DNA from: Brachyspira innocens ATCC 29796
Lineage (GTDB): Bacteria; Spirochaetota; Brachyspiria; Brachyspirales; Brachyspiraceae
NCBI RefSeq assembly: GCF_000384655.1
Contig: NZ_ARQI01000099.1
Location: 1-39,896 of the forward strand
Length of the DNA stretch: 39,896 nucleotides
Direction: 5' to 3'
Position numbers and translations under genes: made by a program. The notes beneath the pieces were generated by a model. That model was not told the DNA's origin. It did not search any database and saw only the letters and a list, made by a program, of their open reading frames with translations. Positions 9,397 through 17,940 of this stretch are shown here, one piece after another (positions within the stretch are counted from its first letter, which is position 1; each line of letters opens with the position of its first letter).

Positions 9397-9424
9397 ATTA
9401 TATTAAATATTGGTATAAAGTCAA
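9397..9424 (-). promoter_or_regulatory. Promoter of the OppA-like gene
   Basis: Read on the - strand, TTGACT (9424-9419) and TATAAT (9402-9397) are 16 bases apart. The leader to the ATG at 9349 is about 40 bases. Confidence 0.6.
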
Positions 9425-9609
9425 TATTAATATATATATTTTTGTGATTTAGTATAGTTATAATTATTTTTTTGTAATATTTTTATATTATATGATTTCA
9501 CAAAAATGCTTTTCATTATATAAAAAATATAATTATTAAGTCTATAAAAAGATATTAATTTGCCCTGTGTAAAAATACAAAAAAAATATGTTCAATAATT
9601 AAAATTTAA

Positions 9610-9638
9610 TTGACAATCAAATTTAAATTTACTATACT
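9610..9638 (+). promoter_or_regulatory. Strong promoter of the CoA-transferase gene
   Basis: TTGACA (9610-9615) and TATACT (9633-9638) are separated by exactly 17 bases. The TTG of the -35 box is also the first codon of an in-frame upstream extension of the next gene, which shows that the extension is not coding. Confidence 0.85.
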
Positions 9639-9693
9639 AGAGTTTATTAAAAAACGATTAATTTTATTCAAAAATATAAGCGGGGAGTTTTTT

Positions 9694-11043
9694 ATGGATT
9701 TTAAAAAGATTTATCAAGAAAAGTTAACTACAGCAGAAGAAGCTGTTAAGGTTGTAAAATCAGGTGATTGGGTTGATTACGGCTGGGTAGTTGCTACTCC
9801 AATAGAATTGGACAAAGCTCTAGCTAAGAGACTTCCAGAATTAAAAGACCTTAATTTCAGAGGCGGAATATTATTTTGGGAACCAGAGATATTCAAAGTT
9901 CCTGATGCTGCTAAATATATGACTTGGAACTCATGGCATATGTCTGGATTGGAAAGAAAAGCAATAGACAAAGGTTTTTGTTTTTATGATCCTATACGTT
10001 ATTCAGAAATGCCAAGATATTACAGAGATTTGCCAAGAGGTATAGATGTGGCAATGTTCCAAGTATCAGAAATGGATGAAGACGGTTATTTCAATTTTGG
10101 TCCTAGTGCTTCTCATATGCAGGCTATGATAGAAAGATGCAAATGTGTAATAGTAGAAGTTAATAAAAATATGCCAAGATGTTTAGGTTCAAAAACAGTT
10201 AGAGGAGAAGCAGTTCATATTAACCAAGTTGATATGATAGTAGAAGGCAATAATCCTCCTATCGTAGAAATGGGCGGCGGCGGAGCAGCTACTGAAGTTG
10301 ATAAAACAGTAGCTAAACTCATAGTAGAAGAAATACCAAATGGTGCCTGCTTACAGTTAGGTATAGGCGGTATGCCTAATGCTGTAGGTTCATTGATAGC
10401 ACAGTCTGATTTAAAAGATTTAGGTGTTCATACAGAAATGTATGTTGATGCTTTCGTAGATATATCTTTGGCTGGAAAAATAACAGGTTCTAAAAAGAAT
10501 ATAGACAGAGGCAGACAAACTTATGCATTTGGTGCAGGTACAAAAAAATTATATGATTATATAAATAATAACCCAGAATGTTTATCAGCACCTGTAGATT
10601 ATACTAATGATGTAAGAGTAATATCTTCTATAGATAATTTTATGTCAATCAATAATGCTGTTGAAATAGACTTATTCGGTCAGGTAAGTGCTGAATCAAC
10701 AGGCTTCAAGCATATAAGCGGAGCAGGCGGACAATTAGACTTTGTATTAGGTGCTTATTTATCCAAAGGCGGTAAGAGCTTTATATGTTTGTCTTCAACA
10801 GTAAAAGGTAAAGACGGACAATTACAATCAAGAATAGTTCCTAGTTTTGCAAATGGTACTATCATAACAGATACTAGAGCTAATACTCATTATGTAGTAA
10901 CAGAGTACGGAAAAGTTAATTTGAAAGGATTAACTACTTGGCAGAGAGCAGAAGCTTTAATATCTATAGCTCATCCTGATTTTAGAGAAGGATTGATAAA
11001 AGATGCTGAAAAAGCTAAAATTTGGAGAAAAAGCAATAAATAA
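9694..11043 (+). CDS. Butyryl-CoA:acetate / 4-hydroxybutyrate-type CoA-transferase
   Basis: Cytoplasmic CoA-transferase of the acetyl-CoA hydrolase/transferase family. The glycine-rich segment [10 protein letters not shown] is followed by HTEM, whose Glu248 aligns with the catalytic glutamate of 4-hydroxybutyrate CoA-transferase. [15 protein letters not shown] and [12 protein letters not shown] resemble butyryl-CoA:acetate CoA-transferases of gut butyrate producers. I take the ATG at 9694 (GGGGAG six bases ahead); the frame extends to a TTG at 9610, but that is the -35 box. The product is 449 residues. The next genes are an acyl-CoA dehydrogenase fusion and a flavodiiron protein, which supports a place in butyrate formation. 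The exact acyl-CoA donor is inferred, not proven. Confidence 0.87.
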   Translation: MDFKKIYQEKLTTAEEAVKVVKSGDWVDYGWVVATPIELDKALAKRLPELKDLNFRGGILFWEPEIFKVPDAAKYMTWNSWHMSGLERKAIDKGFCFYDPIRYSEMPRYYRDLPRGIDVAMFQVSEMDEDGYFNFGPSASHMQAMIERCKCVIVEVNKNMPRCLGSKTVRGEAVHINQVDMIVEGNNPPIVEMGGGGAATEVDKTVAKLIVEEIPNGACLQLGIGGMPNAVGSLIAQSDLKDLGVHTEMYVDAFVDISLAGKITGSKKNIDRGRQTYAFGAGTKKLYDYINNNPECLSAPVDYTNDVRVISSIDNFMSINNAVEIDLFGQVSAESTGFKHISGAGGQLDFVLGAYLSKGGKSFICLSSTVKGKDGQLQSRIVPSFANGTIITDTRANTHYVVTEYGKVNLKGLTTWQRAEALISIAHPDFREGLIKDAEKAKIWRKSNK

Positions 11044-11107
11044 ATTTGAATATTGATTATCATTTTTATATACTATTATTAAATAATATTCTTATAAGGA
11101 GAAAAAA

Positions 11108-13033
11108 ATGTTTAAAACTACTGAACAACATGAAGCGTTCCGTGCTAAGGTCAGAGCTTGGGCAGAAGAGGTTGTTAAACCTATAGCAGTAGAGCTAGAC
11201 CTTGATAACAAATTCCCAGATGCAGCTGTAGCTGAAATGGGTGAAAAAAAATTAAATATCATGGGTTTGCCTTATGATAAAAAATACGGCGGTGCAGGAC
11301 TTGATGTATTAAGTTATGCAATAGCTGTAGAAGAACTTTCAAGAGTAGATGGCGGTGTAGGTGTTATTTTATCCGCTCATACTTCTTTAGGTTCTTATCC
11401 TATCGATGCTTTCGGTACAGAAGAACAAAAGAAAAAATACTTAACTCCTCTTGCTAAAGGGGAAAAAATAGGTGCTTTCGGTTTAACTGAACCAGAAGCT
11501 GGTTCTGATGCAGGTGGTACAGAAACTACTGCTGTATTAAACGGCGATCATTATATTTTGAACGGTGAAAAAATCTTCATCACTAATGCTCCTAAAGCAG
11601 ATACTTATGTTGTATTTGCTGTTACTACTCCTGGTATTGGTACTAGAGGTATCAGTGCTTTCATCGTAGAAAAAGGCTGGGAAGGTTTTGAGTTCGGTGA
11701 ACACTATAATAAATTAGGTATACGTTCATCAGCTACTGCTCAATTACTTTTCAATGATGTTAAAGTTCCTAAAGAAAACTTACTTGGTAAAGAAGGTCAA
11801 GGATTTAAAATTGCTATGATGACTCTTGACGGCGGTCGTATTGGTATTGCTGCTCAAGCATTAGGTATAGCACAAGGAGCTTATGAAGCTGCTGTAGAAT
11901 ATGCTAAAGAAAGAATACAGTTCGGACGTCCTATCGCTCAACAACAAGCTATTGCTTTCAAACTTTCTGATATGGCTACTAAATTACGTGCTGCTAGATT
12001 CTTAGTTTACAGTGCTGCTGAATTAAAACAAGCTCATGAACCTTATGGTATGGAAGCTGCTATGGCTAAACAATATGCTTCTGATATAGGTTTGGAAGTT
12101 GTTAATGATGCACTTCAAATCCATGGTGGTAATGGTTACATTAAAGGTGCTTACATGGTTGAAAGAGCTTATCGTGATGCTAAGATCTGTACAATCTATG
12201 AAGGTACTAACGAAATTCAAAGAGTTGTTATTTCTGCTTCTATACTTGGTAAAATGCCTAAAGCTCCTGCAGGTGCTGTTGCTGGTCCTATGGCTAAAAA
12301 AGGTCCTATCACAGGTGAAAGAAGAAATATCATCTTCAAAGATGGTTCAGCTCAGGAAAAAGTTGATGCTTTAGTAGCTGCACTCAAAAAAGATGGAATT
12401 GATTTCTCTGTTGGTATAGATATGAACACTCCTATAATTGATGCTGAAAGAGTAGTAAGTGCTGGTAAAGGTATTGGTGCTAAAGAAAACATGAAACTTG
12501 TTGAAGATTTAGCTAAAGCTGCTGGTGCTGCTATAGGTTGTTCTCGTCCTGTTGCTGAAGAATTGAGATACTTACCTATCAACAGATATGTTGGTATGTC
12601 TGGTCAAAAATTCAATGGTAACTTATATATAGCCTGCGGTATTTCTGGTGCTAACCAACACTTGAAAGGTATTAAAAATGCTGCTATTATTGTTGCTATC
12701 AATACTAGAGGAAATGCTAAAATATTCAAAAATGCTGACTATGGTATTGTTGGTGATGTTAAAGAAATTTTGCCTTTGTTAACTAAAGCATTAGGCGGTA
12801 CTGCTGCTAAAAAACCTGCAGAAGTTCCATACAAAAAAATGAAAAAAATTGCTCCTAAGAAAACAATTGAAATACCTAAAATTTATGTATGCAGCGGTTG
12901 CGGTTATGAGTATAATCCATTCATTGGTGATCCAGAAGCAGAAATAGCTCCAGGTACAGACTTTACAGCTCTTCCTGAAGAATGGGTATGTCCTGAATGT
13001 AGTGAAGAAAAAGCTAACTTCATTAAGGCTTAA
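11108..13033 (+). CDS. Three-domain acyl-CoA dehydrogenase / ETF-alpha / rubredoxin fusion
   Basis: One 641-residue flavoprotein with three parts. Residues 1-380 are a short-chain acyl-CoA dehydrogenase: FGLTEPEAGSDAG, the flavin segment, and the catalytic glutamate Glu365 in YEGTNEIQ. Residues about 405-565 are the FAD-binding C-terminal domain of electron-transfer flavoprotein alpha: VVSAGKGIG, GCSRPVAEE, YIACGISGANQH, IVAINT and ADYGIVGD. The N-terminal ETF-alpha domain is missing. Residues 593-641 are a rubredoxin with iron ligands Cys595, Cys598, Cys628 and Cys631. An Ala/Lys/Pro-rich linker joins the last two. The likely reaction is crotonyl-CoA/butyryl-CoA interconversion with electrons passed inside one chain. 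No EtfB gene is in view. AAGGAG precedes the ATG. The gene is 34 bases ahead of the flavodiiron gene. Confidence 0.93.
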   Translation: MFKTTEQHEAFRAKVRAWAEEVVKPIAVELDLDNKFPDAAVAEMGEKKLNIMGLPYDKKYGGAGLDVLSYAIAVEELSRVDGGVGVILSAHTSLGSYPIDAFGTEEQKKKYLTPLAKGEKIGAFGLTEPEAGSDAGGTETTAVLNGDHYILNGEKIFITNAPKADTYVVFAVTTPGIGTRGISAFIVEKGWEGFEFGEHYNKLGIRSSATAQLLFNDVKVPKENLLGKEGQGFKIAMMTLDGGRIGIAAQALGIAQGAYEAAVEYAKERIQFGRPIAQQQAIAFKLSDMATKLRAARFLVYSAAELKQAHEPYGMEAAMAKQYASDIGLEVVNDALQIHGGNGYIKGAYMVERAYRDAKICTIYEGTNEIQRVVISASILGKMPKAPAGAVAGPMAKKGPITGERRNIIFKDGSAQEKVDALVAALKKDGIDFSVGIDMNTPIIDAERVVSAGKGIGAKENMKLVEDLAKAAGAAIGCSRPVAEELRYLPINRYVGMSGQKFNGNLYIACGISGANQHLKGIKNAAIIVAINTRGNAKIFKNADYGIVGDVKEILPLLTKALGGTAAKKPAEVPYKKMKKIAPKKTIEIPKIYVCSGCGYEYNPFIGDPEAEIAPGTDFTALPEEWVCPECSEEKANFIKA

Positions 13034-13066
13034 TAAAAATAAATAATAATAATTAGGAGGAAAATA

Positions 13067-14281
13067 ATGCATTGCGTTAGAAAAGTTACTGAAGATTTAT
13101 ATTGGGTTGGAGCTAATGAACACCGCTTGGCTCTATTTGAAAATGTACACCCTTTAACTAAAGGTGTTTCTTATAACTCTTATGTTCTTTTAGATGAAAA
13201 AACAGTTCTTTTTGATACAGTTGACTGGGCTGTTTGCAGACAATTCTTAGATAACTTAGAATATGTTTTAAATGGCAAAAAACTTGACTATATGGTTATT
13301 AACCACATGGAACCAGACCACGCTGCTTCTATAGACGAAGTTTTATTAAGACACCCTGAAACTAAAGTTATTTCTACTGAAAAAGCTTTCATGTTTATGG
13401 ATCAGTTCGGATTTACTGTTCCAGACGATAAAAAAATACAAGTAAAAGAAGGCGATACTCAAAAATTTGGTAAACACGAAATACTTTTCGTTGCTGCTCA
13501 AATGGTACACTGGCCTGAAGCTATGGTTAGCTTTGATACTACTAATGGCGTATTATTCTCTGCTGACGCTTTCGGTTCTTTCATCGCTTTAGACGGAAAA
13601 CTATTCAATGATGAAGTTAACTTCGACAGAGATTGGTTAGATGAAGCTAGAAGATATTATACTAACATCGTTGGTAAATACGGCCCTCATGTACAAAACT
13701 TGCTTAAAAAAGCTGGCGGAATCATTGATAAAATTAAAATGTTCTGTCCTTTACATGGACCTATTTGGAGAAATAATCTTGGATATATCCTTGATAAATA
13801 CAACAAATGGAGTACTTATGAACCTGAAGAAAAAGGTGTATTAATCGTATATGCTTCTATGTATGGTAATACTGAAAATATGGTTGGTGTTTTAGCTTGC
13901 AAATTAGCTGAAAAAGGTATTACAAACATCGTTATGCATGATGTATCAAGCACTGATGTTTCTTACTTGATTTCTGACACTTTCAAATTGAGCCATATTG
14001 TATTAGCTTCTGTTACTTACAACCTAAATATTTATCCGCCTATGCATAACTATTTAGATGATATGAGAGCTCTTAACGTTCAAAAACGTAAATTTGCTAT
14101 CATTGAAAATGGTTCTTGGGCTCCTAAATCTGGTGCTTTAATGCAGGAATTCATTGAAAATAATTTGAAACAATGTGAGATTTTAGATGCTCAAGTTTCT
14201 ATTACTTCTTCTATGAAAGCTGCTAACGTTGGCGAAATGGATGCTTTAGTTGATGCTATAGCTGAATCTATTAAAAAATAA
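13067..14281 (+). CDS. Flavodiiron protein (O2/NO reductase, FprA type)
   Basis: Cytoplasmic enzyme that reduces oxygen to water or NO to N2O. The N-terminal metallo-beta-lactamase-like domain holds the di-iron ligands His80, Glu82, Asp84 (HMEPDH), His148, Asp167 and His230. The C-terminal flavodoxin domain starts near residue 262 (VLIVYASMYGNTENM). The length of 404 residues is normal for the two-domain class without its own rubredoxin. It follows the gene whose product ends in a rubredoxin, the usual electron donor of such enzymes, with AGGAGG six bases before the ATG and a 33-base gap. The pair is therefore likely an acyl-CoA-linked or shared rubredoxin-to-oxygen pathway. Choice between O2 and NO cannot be made from sequence. 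Confidence 0.94.
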   Translation: MHCVRKVTEDLYWVGANEHRLALFENVHPLTKGVSYNSYVLLDEKTVLFDTVDWAVCRQFLDNLEYVLNGKKLDYMVINHMEPDHAASIDEVLLRHPETKVISTEKAFMFMDQFGFTVPDDKKIQVKEGDTQKFGKHEILFVAAQMVHWPEAMVSFDTTNGVLFSADAFGSFIALDGKLFNDEVNFDRDWLDEARRYYTNIVGKYGPHVQNLLKKAGGIIDKIKMFCPLHGPIWRNNLGYILDKYNKWSTYEPEEKGVLIVYASMYGNTENMVGVLACKLAEKGITNIVMHDVSSTDVSYLISDTFKLSHIVLASVTYNLNIYPPMHNYLDDMRALNVQKRKFAIIENGSWAPKSGALMQEFIENNLKQCEILDAQVSITSSMKAANVGEMDALVDAIAESIKK

Positions 14282-14308
14282 TAATATAATACAACATATT
14301 ATTCAATA

Positions 14309-14347
14309 AAGGCCGATTCGGGTTTTATACTTGGGTCGGCTTTTTTA
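14309..14347 (+). terminator. Terminator after the flavodiiron gene
   Basis: GCCGATTC (14312-14319) pairs with GGGTCGGC (14333-14340) with two G-U pairs, followed by TTTTTT. It closes the CoA-transferase/fusion/flavodiiron block. Confidence 0.85.
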
Positions 14348-14438
14348 TATAAATGATTTTGGAATTTTGACGAAAATAATAGACAGTAAATATTGGTTAA
14401 AGTATGTAAATATGATAATAATAAGGAAATAATTTTTT

Positions 14439-16061
14439 ATGGTAAGCATTAAAAGACAGAGACAGATTAAATTATTTTTTATATTATCTATTATATTAAT
14501 CATAATAATGATTTTATTTTTTGTACTTGGATATTTCCCTTATGGGCTTCATAAAAAAGATATGTCCGAAGTAAAAATACCAAAAGATAGTATCGCATAT
14601 ATTAGCGTGAAAAGCCTCGATAAAAGCGTACTTAAATTTTCTGATTCAATATATGCATATAGAATATCCCATGATGAATCTATGTATGATTTTTCTATTC
14701 TTGTTAGAAGTGTAGATGCATTTGCAAACAGATTAAAAACAAATGATAATTTTTTTGTTAAAATGGTTTCAGGTTCAATCTTAAAAAGAAATGCTGCTTT
14801 GTTATTGTGGGGATACAATGGAACATTAGAAAACTCTGAAATATTTTATATGTTTGATATAGGAAGGCTTAATTCTTTTTTATTAAATGCTTTTTTTAAT
14901 TCTGATACTCTAACAATAGAAAATAACACATATAATTTAAAAAAAGTTAATTATAATGGAAATAGAATATATGCTTTAGATAATGGTACGCCTTATTTCT
15001 TTTTTACTTTTTATAAAGGTGTTTTAATAGCAGCTAAAAATTATAATCATATTAAAAAAATTATAGACTTTTTAAACTCAAAACCTTCTGATTTAGGGGA
15101 GATAGCTTTGCTTAACAGAGTGAAAAGTGACTATAATGCGGATATTTCTTTTTATATCAATAAAAATCTATTTGATTACAATAAATGCGAAGGTTCTCTT
15201 TTATTTGCTCCTTTAAAATATTTTGAGAATGTTTATTCTATATACGGAAATATCAAACTTAATGATGATAATGGTCTTTGTGATATTTTTGCTGATTATG
15301 AGTACGGAGGTTCTGACAGATACTCTCTTTACGGATTAAATGGAAATATAGATATACAGAATTATCTCTCCAAAGATAGTACTGTTATGTATTTTGGATT
15401 AAAATCATATTTAGCTGGTCTTTATCCTATAATATATAATGATTTGAAACTTAAACATGATAATGAGCTTTCTTCTGAAATATTTAATCTATTTACAAAG
15501 ATGAATGATGTATATTCATTTGGAAGTATAATTAATGATCTTTATGGGGAAATGGCAGTTGCTTATGTAGAGGCTAAGAGATCCGAACTCATTTATCCTG
15601 TTATTATATTTAATATAGAAAATGATAATTCTCTTTTGCCTAAATTAGAAATAGCACTTTTAAACAAATATCCTACTCTTAATAAAGGCGAAAGAAGTTA
15701 TAATAATAATTTTATATATTCTTATGATTTGAATAATGGTTCTAATGTTCTTTATTATACCTTCATAGGCAGCATATATTTTGCAAGTGAAGATGAAAAG
15801 GCAATAGAAACAGTAATTGATAATAGTCATTCTTCAGAGACTTTGGAATCATATATAAAATCTCAGACTTCCAAAGATATGAATGCTGATTATATATTTA
15901 CAATACAGCTTTCTAAATCTCAGGATATATTAAGAAATTTTGATATCCCTCTTAGAACTTGGAGCTATCCTAACAGTATTATAGTGGGTTCTACTATCGG
16001 CTCAAATTATACACATATTAATATTGACTTTAAGGCTAATTTTAACAGCGTAACTAAATAG
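14439..16061 (+). CDS. Hypothetical membrane-anchored protein
   Basis: A 540-residue protein. The basic start KRQRQIK is followed by one transmembrane helix (about residues 11-33) and no signal cleavage site, so the remaining 500 residues should face the periplasm. The large domain alternates short strands and helices. The start of the outer part, PKDSIAYISVKSLDKSVLKF, and a later stretch, YFASEDEKAIETVID, resemble proteins of the DUF3352 kind, where a membrane-bound protein of unknown role holds repeated beta-alpha units; this is a weak, eye-level match. Aromatic residues, Asn and Ser are frequent. It sits between a terminator and the prfA promoter, so it is probably transcribed alone. Function not recognised. 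Confidence 0.7.
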   Translation: MVSIKRQRQIKLFFILSIILIIIMILFFVLGYFPYGLHKKDMSEVKIPKDSIAYISVKSLDKSVLKFSDSIYAYRISHDESMYDFSILVRSVDAFANRLKTNDNFFVKMVSGSILKRNAALLLWGYNGTLENSEIFYMFDIGRLNSFLLNAFFNSDTLTIENNTYNLKKVNYNGNRIYALDNGTPYFFFTFYKGVLIAAKNYNHIKKIIDFLNSKPSDLGEIALLNRVKSDYNADISFYINKNLFDYNKCEGSLLFAPLKYFENVYSIYGNIKLNDDNGLCDIFADYEYGGSDRYSLYGLNGNIDIQNYLSKDSTVMYFGLKSYLAGLYPIIYNDLKLKHDNELSSEIFNLFTKMNDVYSFGSIINDLYGEMAVAYVEAKRSELIYPVIIFNIENDNSLLPKLEIALLNKYPTLNKGERSYNNNFIYSYDLNNGSNVLYYTFIGSIYFASEDEKAIETVIDNSHSSETLESYIKSQTSKDMNADYIFTIQLSKSQDILRNFDIPLRTWSYPNSIIVGSTIGSNYTHINIDFKANFNSVTK

Positions 16062-16074
16062 TTATTATTAATAG

Positions 16075-16102
16075 TTGATAAATATAATTATTCGTATATA
16101 AT
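16075..16102 (+). promoter_or_regulatory. Promoter of the prfA operon
   Basis: TTGATA (16075-16080) and TATAAT (16097-16102) are 16 bases apart, about 30 bases ahead of the prfA ATG. Confidence 0.7.
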
Positions 16103-16132
16103 AGTCATTATTTTGGGAGAGAAATTTATTTT

Positions 16133-17209
16133 ATGTCTATAATTGATAAACTTTCTTTAGTAGAAAATACATACGAAGATATAGTGCAGAAACTTAATGA
16201 TGCAAATATAAAAGATAATAGAGTTATTCAGGATTTAATGAAAAAAAAGTCTGAAATAGAAGATATTGTTGAAGAATACAGAAAATTAAAAGCAGTATTA
16301 AAAGAAATAGAAGAATCAAATGAGATGATTAATAATCCAGAGACTGATAAAGACCTTAAAGAGATGGCATTAGCAGAAATAGAAGAACTTAATCAAAAAA
16401 AAGAAGATATCATAAACTCTCTTAGACTTCTGCTTCTTCCAAAAGATAAAAATGACGGAAAAAATATAATAATAGAAATAAGAGTAGGTACTGGAGGAGA
16501 TGAATCAGCTTTATTTGTTGGTGATTTATTTAGAATGTACAGCCGTTTTATAGAGAGAGCCAATTTAAAAATGGAGATAATAGATACAAGTCCTACAGAA
16601 CTTGGAGGATATAAAGAGGTTATATTTTCTGTTTCTGGAAAAAATGCATATAGAGCATTAAAATTTGAAAGCGGTACGCATAGGGTGCAGAGAATACCTG
16701 CTACAGAATCTGGAGGACGTATTCATACATCAGCTTCTACTGTTGCTGTTATGCCGGAGGCTATGGAAAGCGATGTTGTTATTAAAGATGAAGATATAAG
16801 AGTTGATATATTCCGTTCAAGCGGACCTGGAGGGCAGTCGGTTAATACTACTGACAGTGCTGTTAGGATTACGCATTTACCTACTGGATTGGTGGTTCAG
16901 TGTCAGGACGAAAAGAGTCAGCATAAAAATAAGGCTAAAGCTTTAAAGGTACTTCGTGCTAGGATATACGAAAAAGAAGAAGCAGAAAGAAAAGCCAAAG
17001 AGGCAAAAGAGAGAAGGGAACAGATTGGCTCTGGTGATAGGAGTGAGAGGATAAGAACTTATAATTTCCCTCAAAACAGAGTTACTGATCATAGAATAAA
17101 TCTTACTCTTTATAAATTAGATAGATTTATGGACGGTGAGATAACAGAAATAACTGATGCTTTATTTAAAAAAGAGCAGGAAGATATGCTTGCTTCATAT
17201 TCTGATTAG
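16133..17209 (+). CDS. prfA: Peptide chain release factor 1
   Basis: Reads UAA and UAG stop codons and triggers peptide release. The tripeptide anticodon Pro189-Ala190-Thr191 (in [17 protein letters not shown]) marks it as RF1 rather than RF2. The catalytic GGQ is at residues 233-235 in [13 protein letters not shown]. The length of 358 residues is normal. No prmC methyltransferase gene follows, although that is a common neighbour; three little-known genes follow instead. RF1 does not read UGA, so it does not compete at the two in-frame UGA codons elsewhere in this window. Confidence 0.97.
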   Translation: MSIIDKLSLVENTYEDIVQKLNDANIKDNRVIQDLMKKKSEIEDIVEEYRKLKAVLKEIEESNEMINNPETDKDLKEMALAEIEELNQKKEDIINSLRLLLLPKDKNDGKNIIIEIRVGTGGDESALFVGDLFRMYSRFIERANLKMEIIDTSPTELGGYKEVIFSVSGKNAYRALKFESGTHRVQRIPATESGGRIHTSASTVAVMPEAMESDVVIKDEDIRVDIFRSSGPGGQSVNTTDSAVRITHLPTGLVVQCQDEKSQHKNKAKALKVLRARIYEKEEAERKAKEAKERREQIGSGDRSERIRTYNFPQNRVTDHRINLTLYKLDRFMDGEITEITDALFKKEQEDMLASYSD

Positions 17210-17228
17210 TATTATTAACGGATTATTT

Positions 17229-17918
17229 ATGAAAGACGTAGAAAATATATTCGGCGAAGAAAAGATTATTCATAATATACATAATGAAGATAATATGATT
17301 GCTTATATAAAAAGTTTTGATAATGTTTTATACTGCGATTATTCTTATGGTAATGATGATGATTATTTGATGGGATTATTTGCTTATCATAAAGATGATA
17401 AATATATTTTTGGAGAGTTCGGTTCTTTTAGAGAAAATAGAGATGAATTAAAACTTGTAGTGAGTGATTATCCAGAGATTATAACTATAGACAGCTATGA
17501 GCTTACTAATGATAAGTTTATAGATTTGCTTAATTTATATAATATATCTATGTGTCAGATGTATTCTTTACTTGGAGAAAGTAAAATAAAAAATATAAAA
17601 ACAAGTGCATTAAAAAAAATTACTTTAAATGAATATAGAGAAATTTTTCCTCATAGATATATAAATAATAGAATAAAAATGTACGGTAAAGATAAATATG
17701 AAAGAGCTGCTATATACAATATATTAGATGATTTAGCATACAGATGCCCTTATTGCGGTGCCACTTCTCTTTTAAAAATAATAGATAATAAAGTTAATAA
17801 TTTTAAGGATGTGCTTATAAATGAACTTTATAATGAGCATATGGAGAATAGTTTATATTTATGCCGTATTTGTAATTTAATATCCAGAACTCCTAATGAT
17901 ATTATGGATTATATTTAA
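17229..17918 (+). CDS. Hypothetical protein with C-terminal zinc-ribbon cysteines
   Basis: A 229-residue acidic protein. The ATG at 17229 lies 19 bases after prfA; the frame is open further upstream into prfA, but that part is in another frame of prfA and is not coding. The N-terminal half is mixed alpha/beta. The C-terminal part has CPYC (about residues 174-177) and CRIC (about 213-216), spaced like a zinc ribbon. The middle (SALKKITLNEYREIFPHRY...YNILDDLAY) is faintly like the end of ribonuclease-H-fold exonucleases of the YprB kind, but the acidic catalytic set cannot be traced, so I give no function. It is in one operon with prfA and the SPASM-type gene. Confidence 0.7.
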   Translation: MKDVENIFGEEKIIHNIHNEDNMIAYIKSFDNVLYCDYSYGNDDDYLMGLFAYHKDDKYIFGEFGSFRENRDELKLVVSDYPEIITIDSYELTNDKFIDLLNLYNISMCQMYSLLGESKIKNIKTSALKKITLNEYREIFPHRYINNRIKMYGKDKYERAAIYNILDDLAYRCPYCGATSLLKIIDNKVNNFKDVLINELYNEHMENSLYLCRICNLISRTPNDIMDYI

Positions 17919-17940
17919 TAATTTAAAGAGGTTATAAAAA

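Noticed and set aside
9610-9693. N-terminal extension of the CoA-transferase from a TTG codon
   Set aside because: The TTG is the first half of a perfect -35 box (TTGACA) followed by TATACT after 17 bases, and a good GGGGAG ribosome site stands before the ATG at 9694.
12023-13072. Several ORFs of 65-93 codons antisense or out of frame within the acyl-CoA dehydrogenase fusion and its end
   Set aside because: They overlap a strong conserved coding region, have no ribosome sites and give low-complexity or hydrophobic shadows. They are by-products of its codon use.
17229-17918. YprB-like RNase H-fold exonuclease
   Set aside because: Only a faint resemblance in the middle part; the DEDD-type acidic residues cannot be lined up, so no nuclease call was made.
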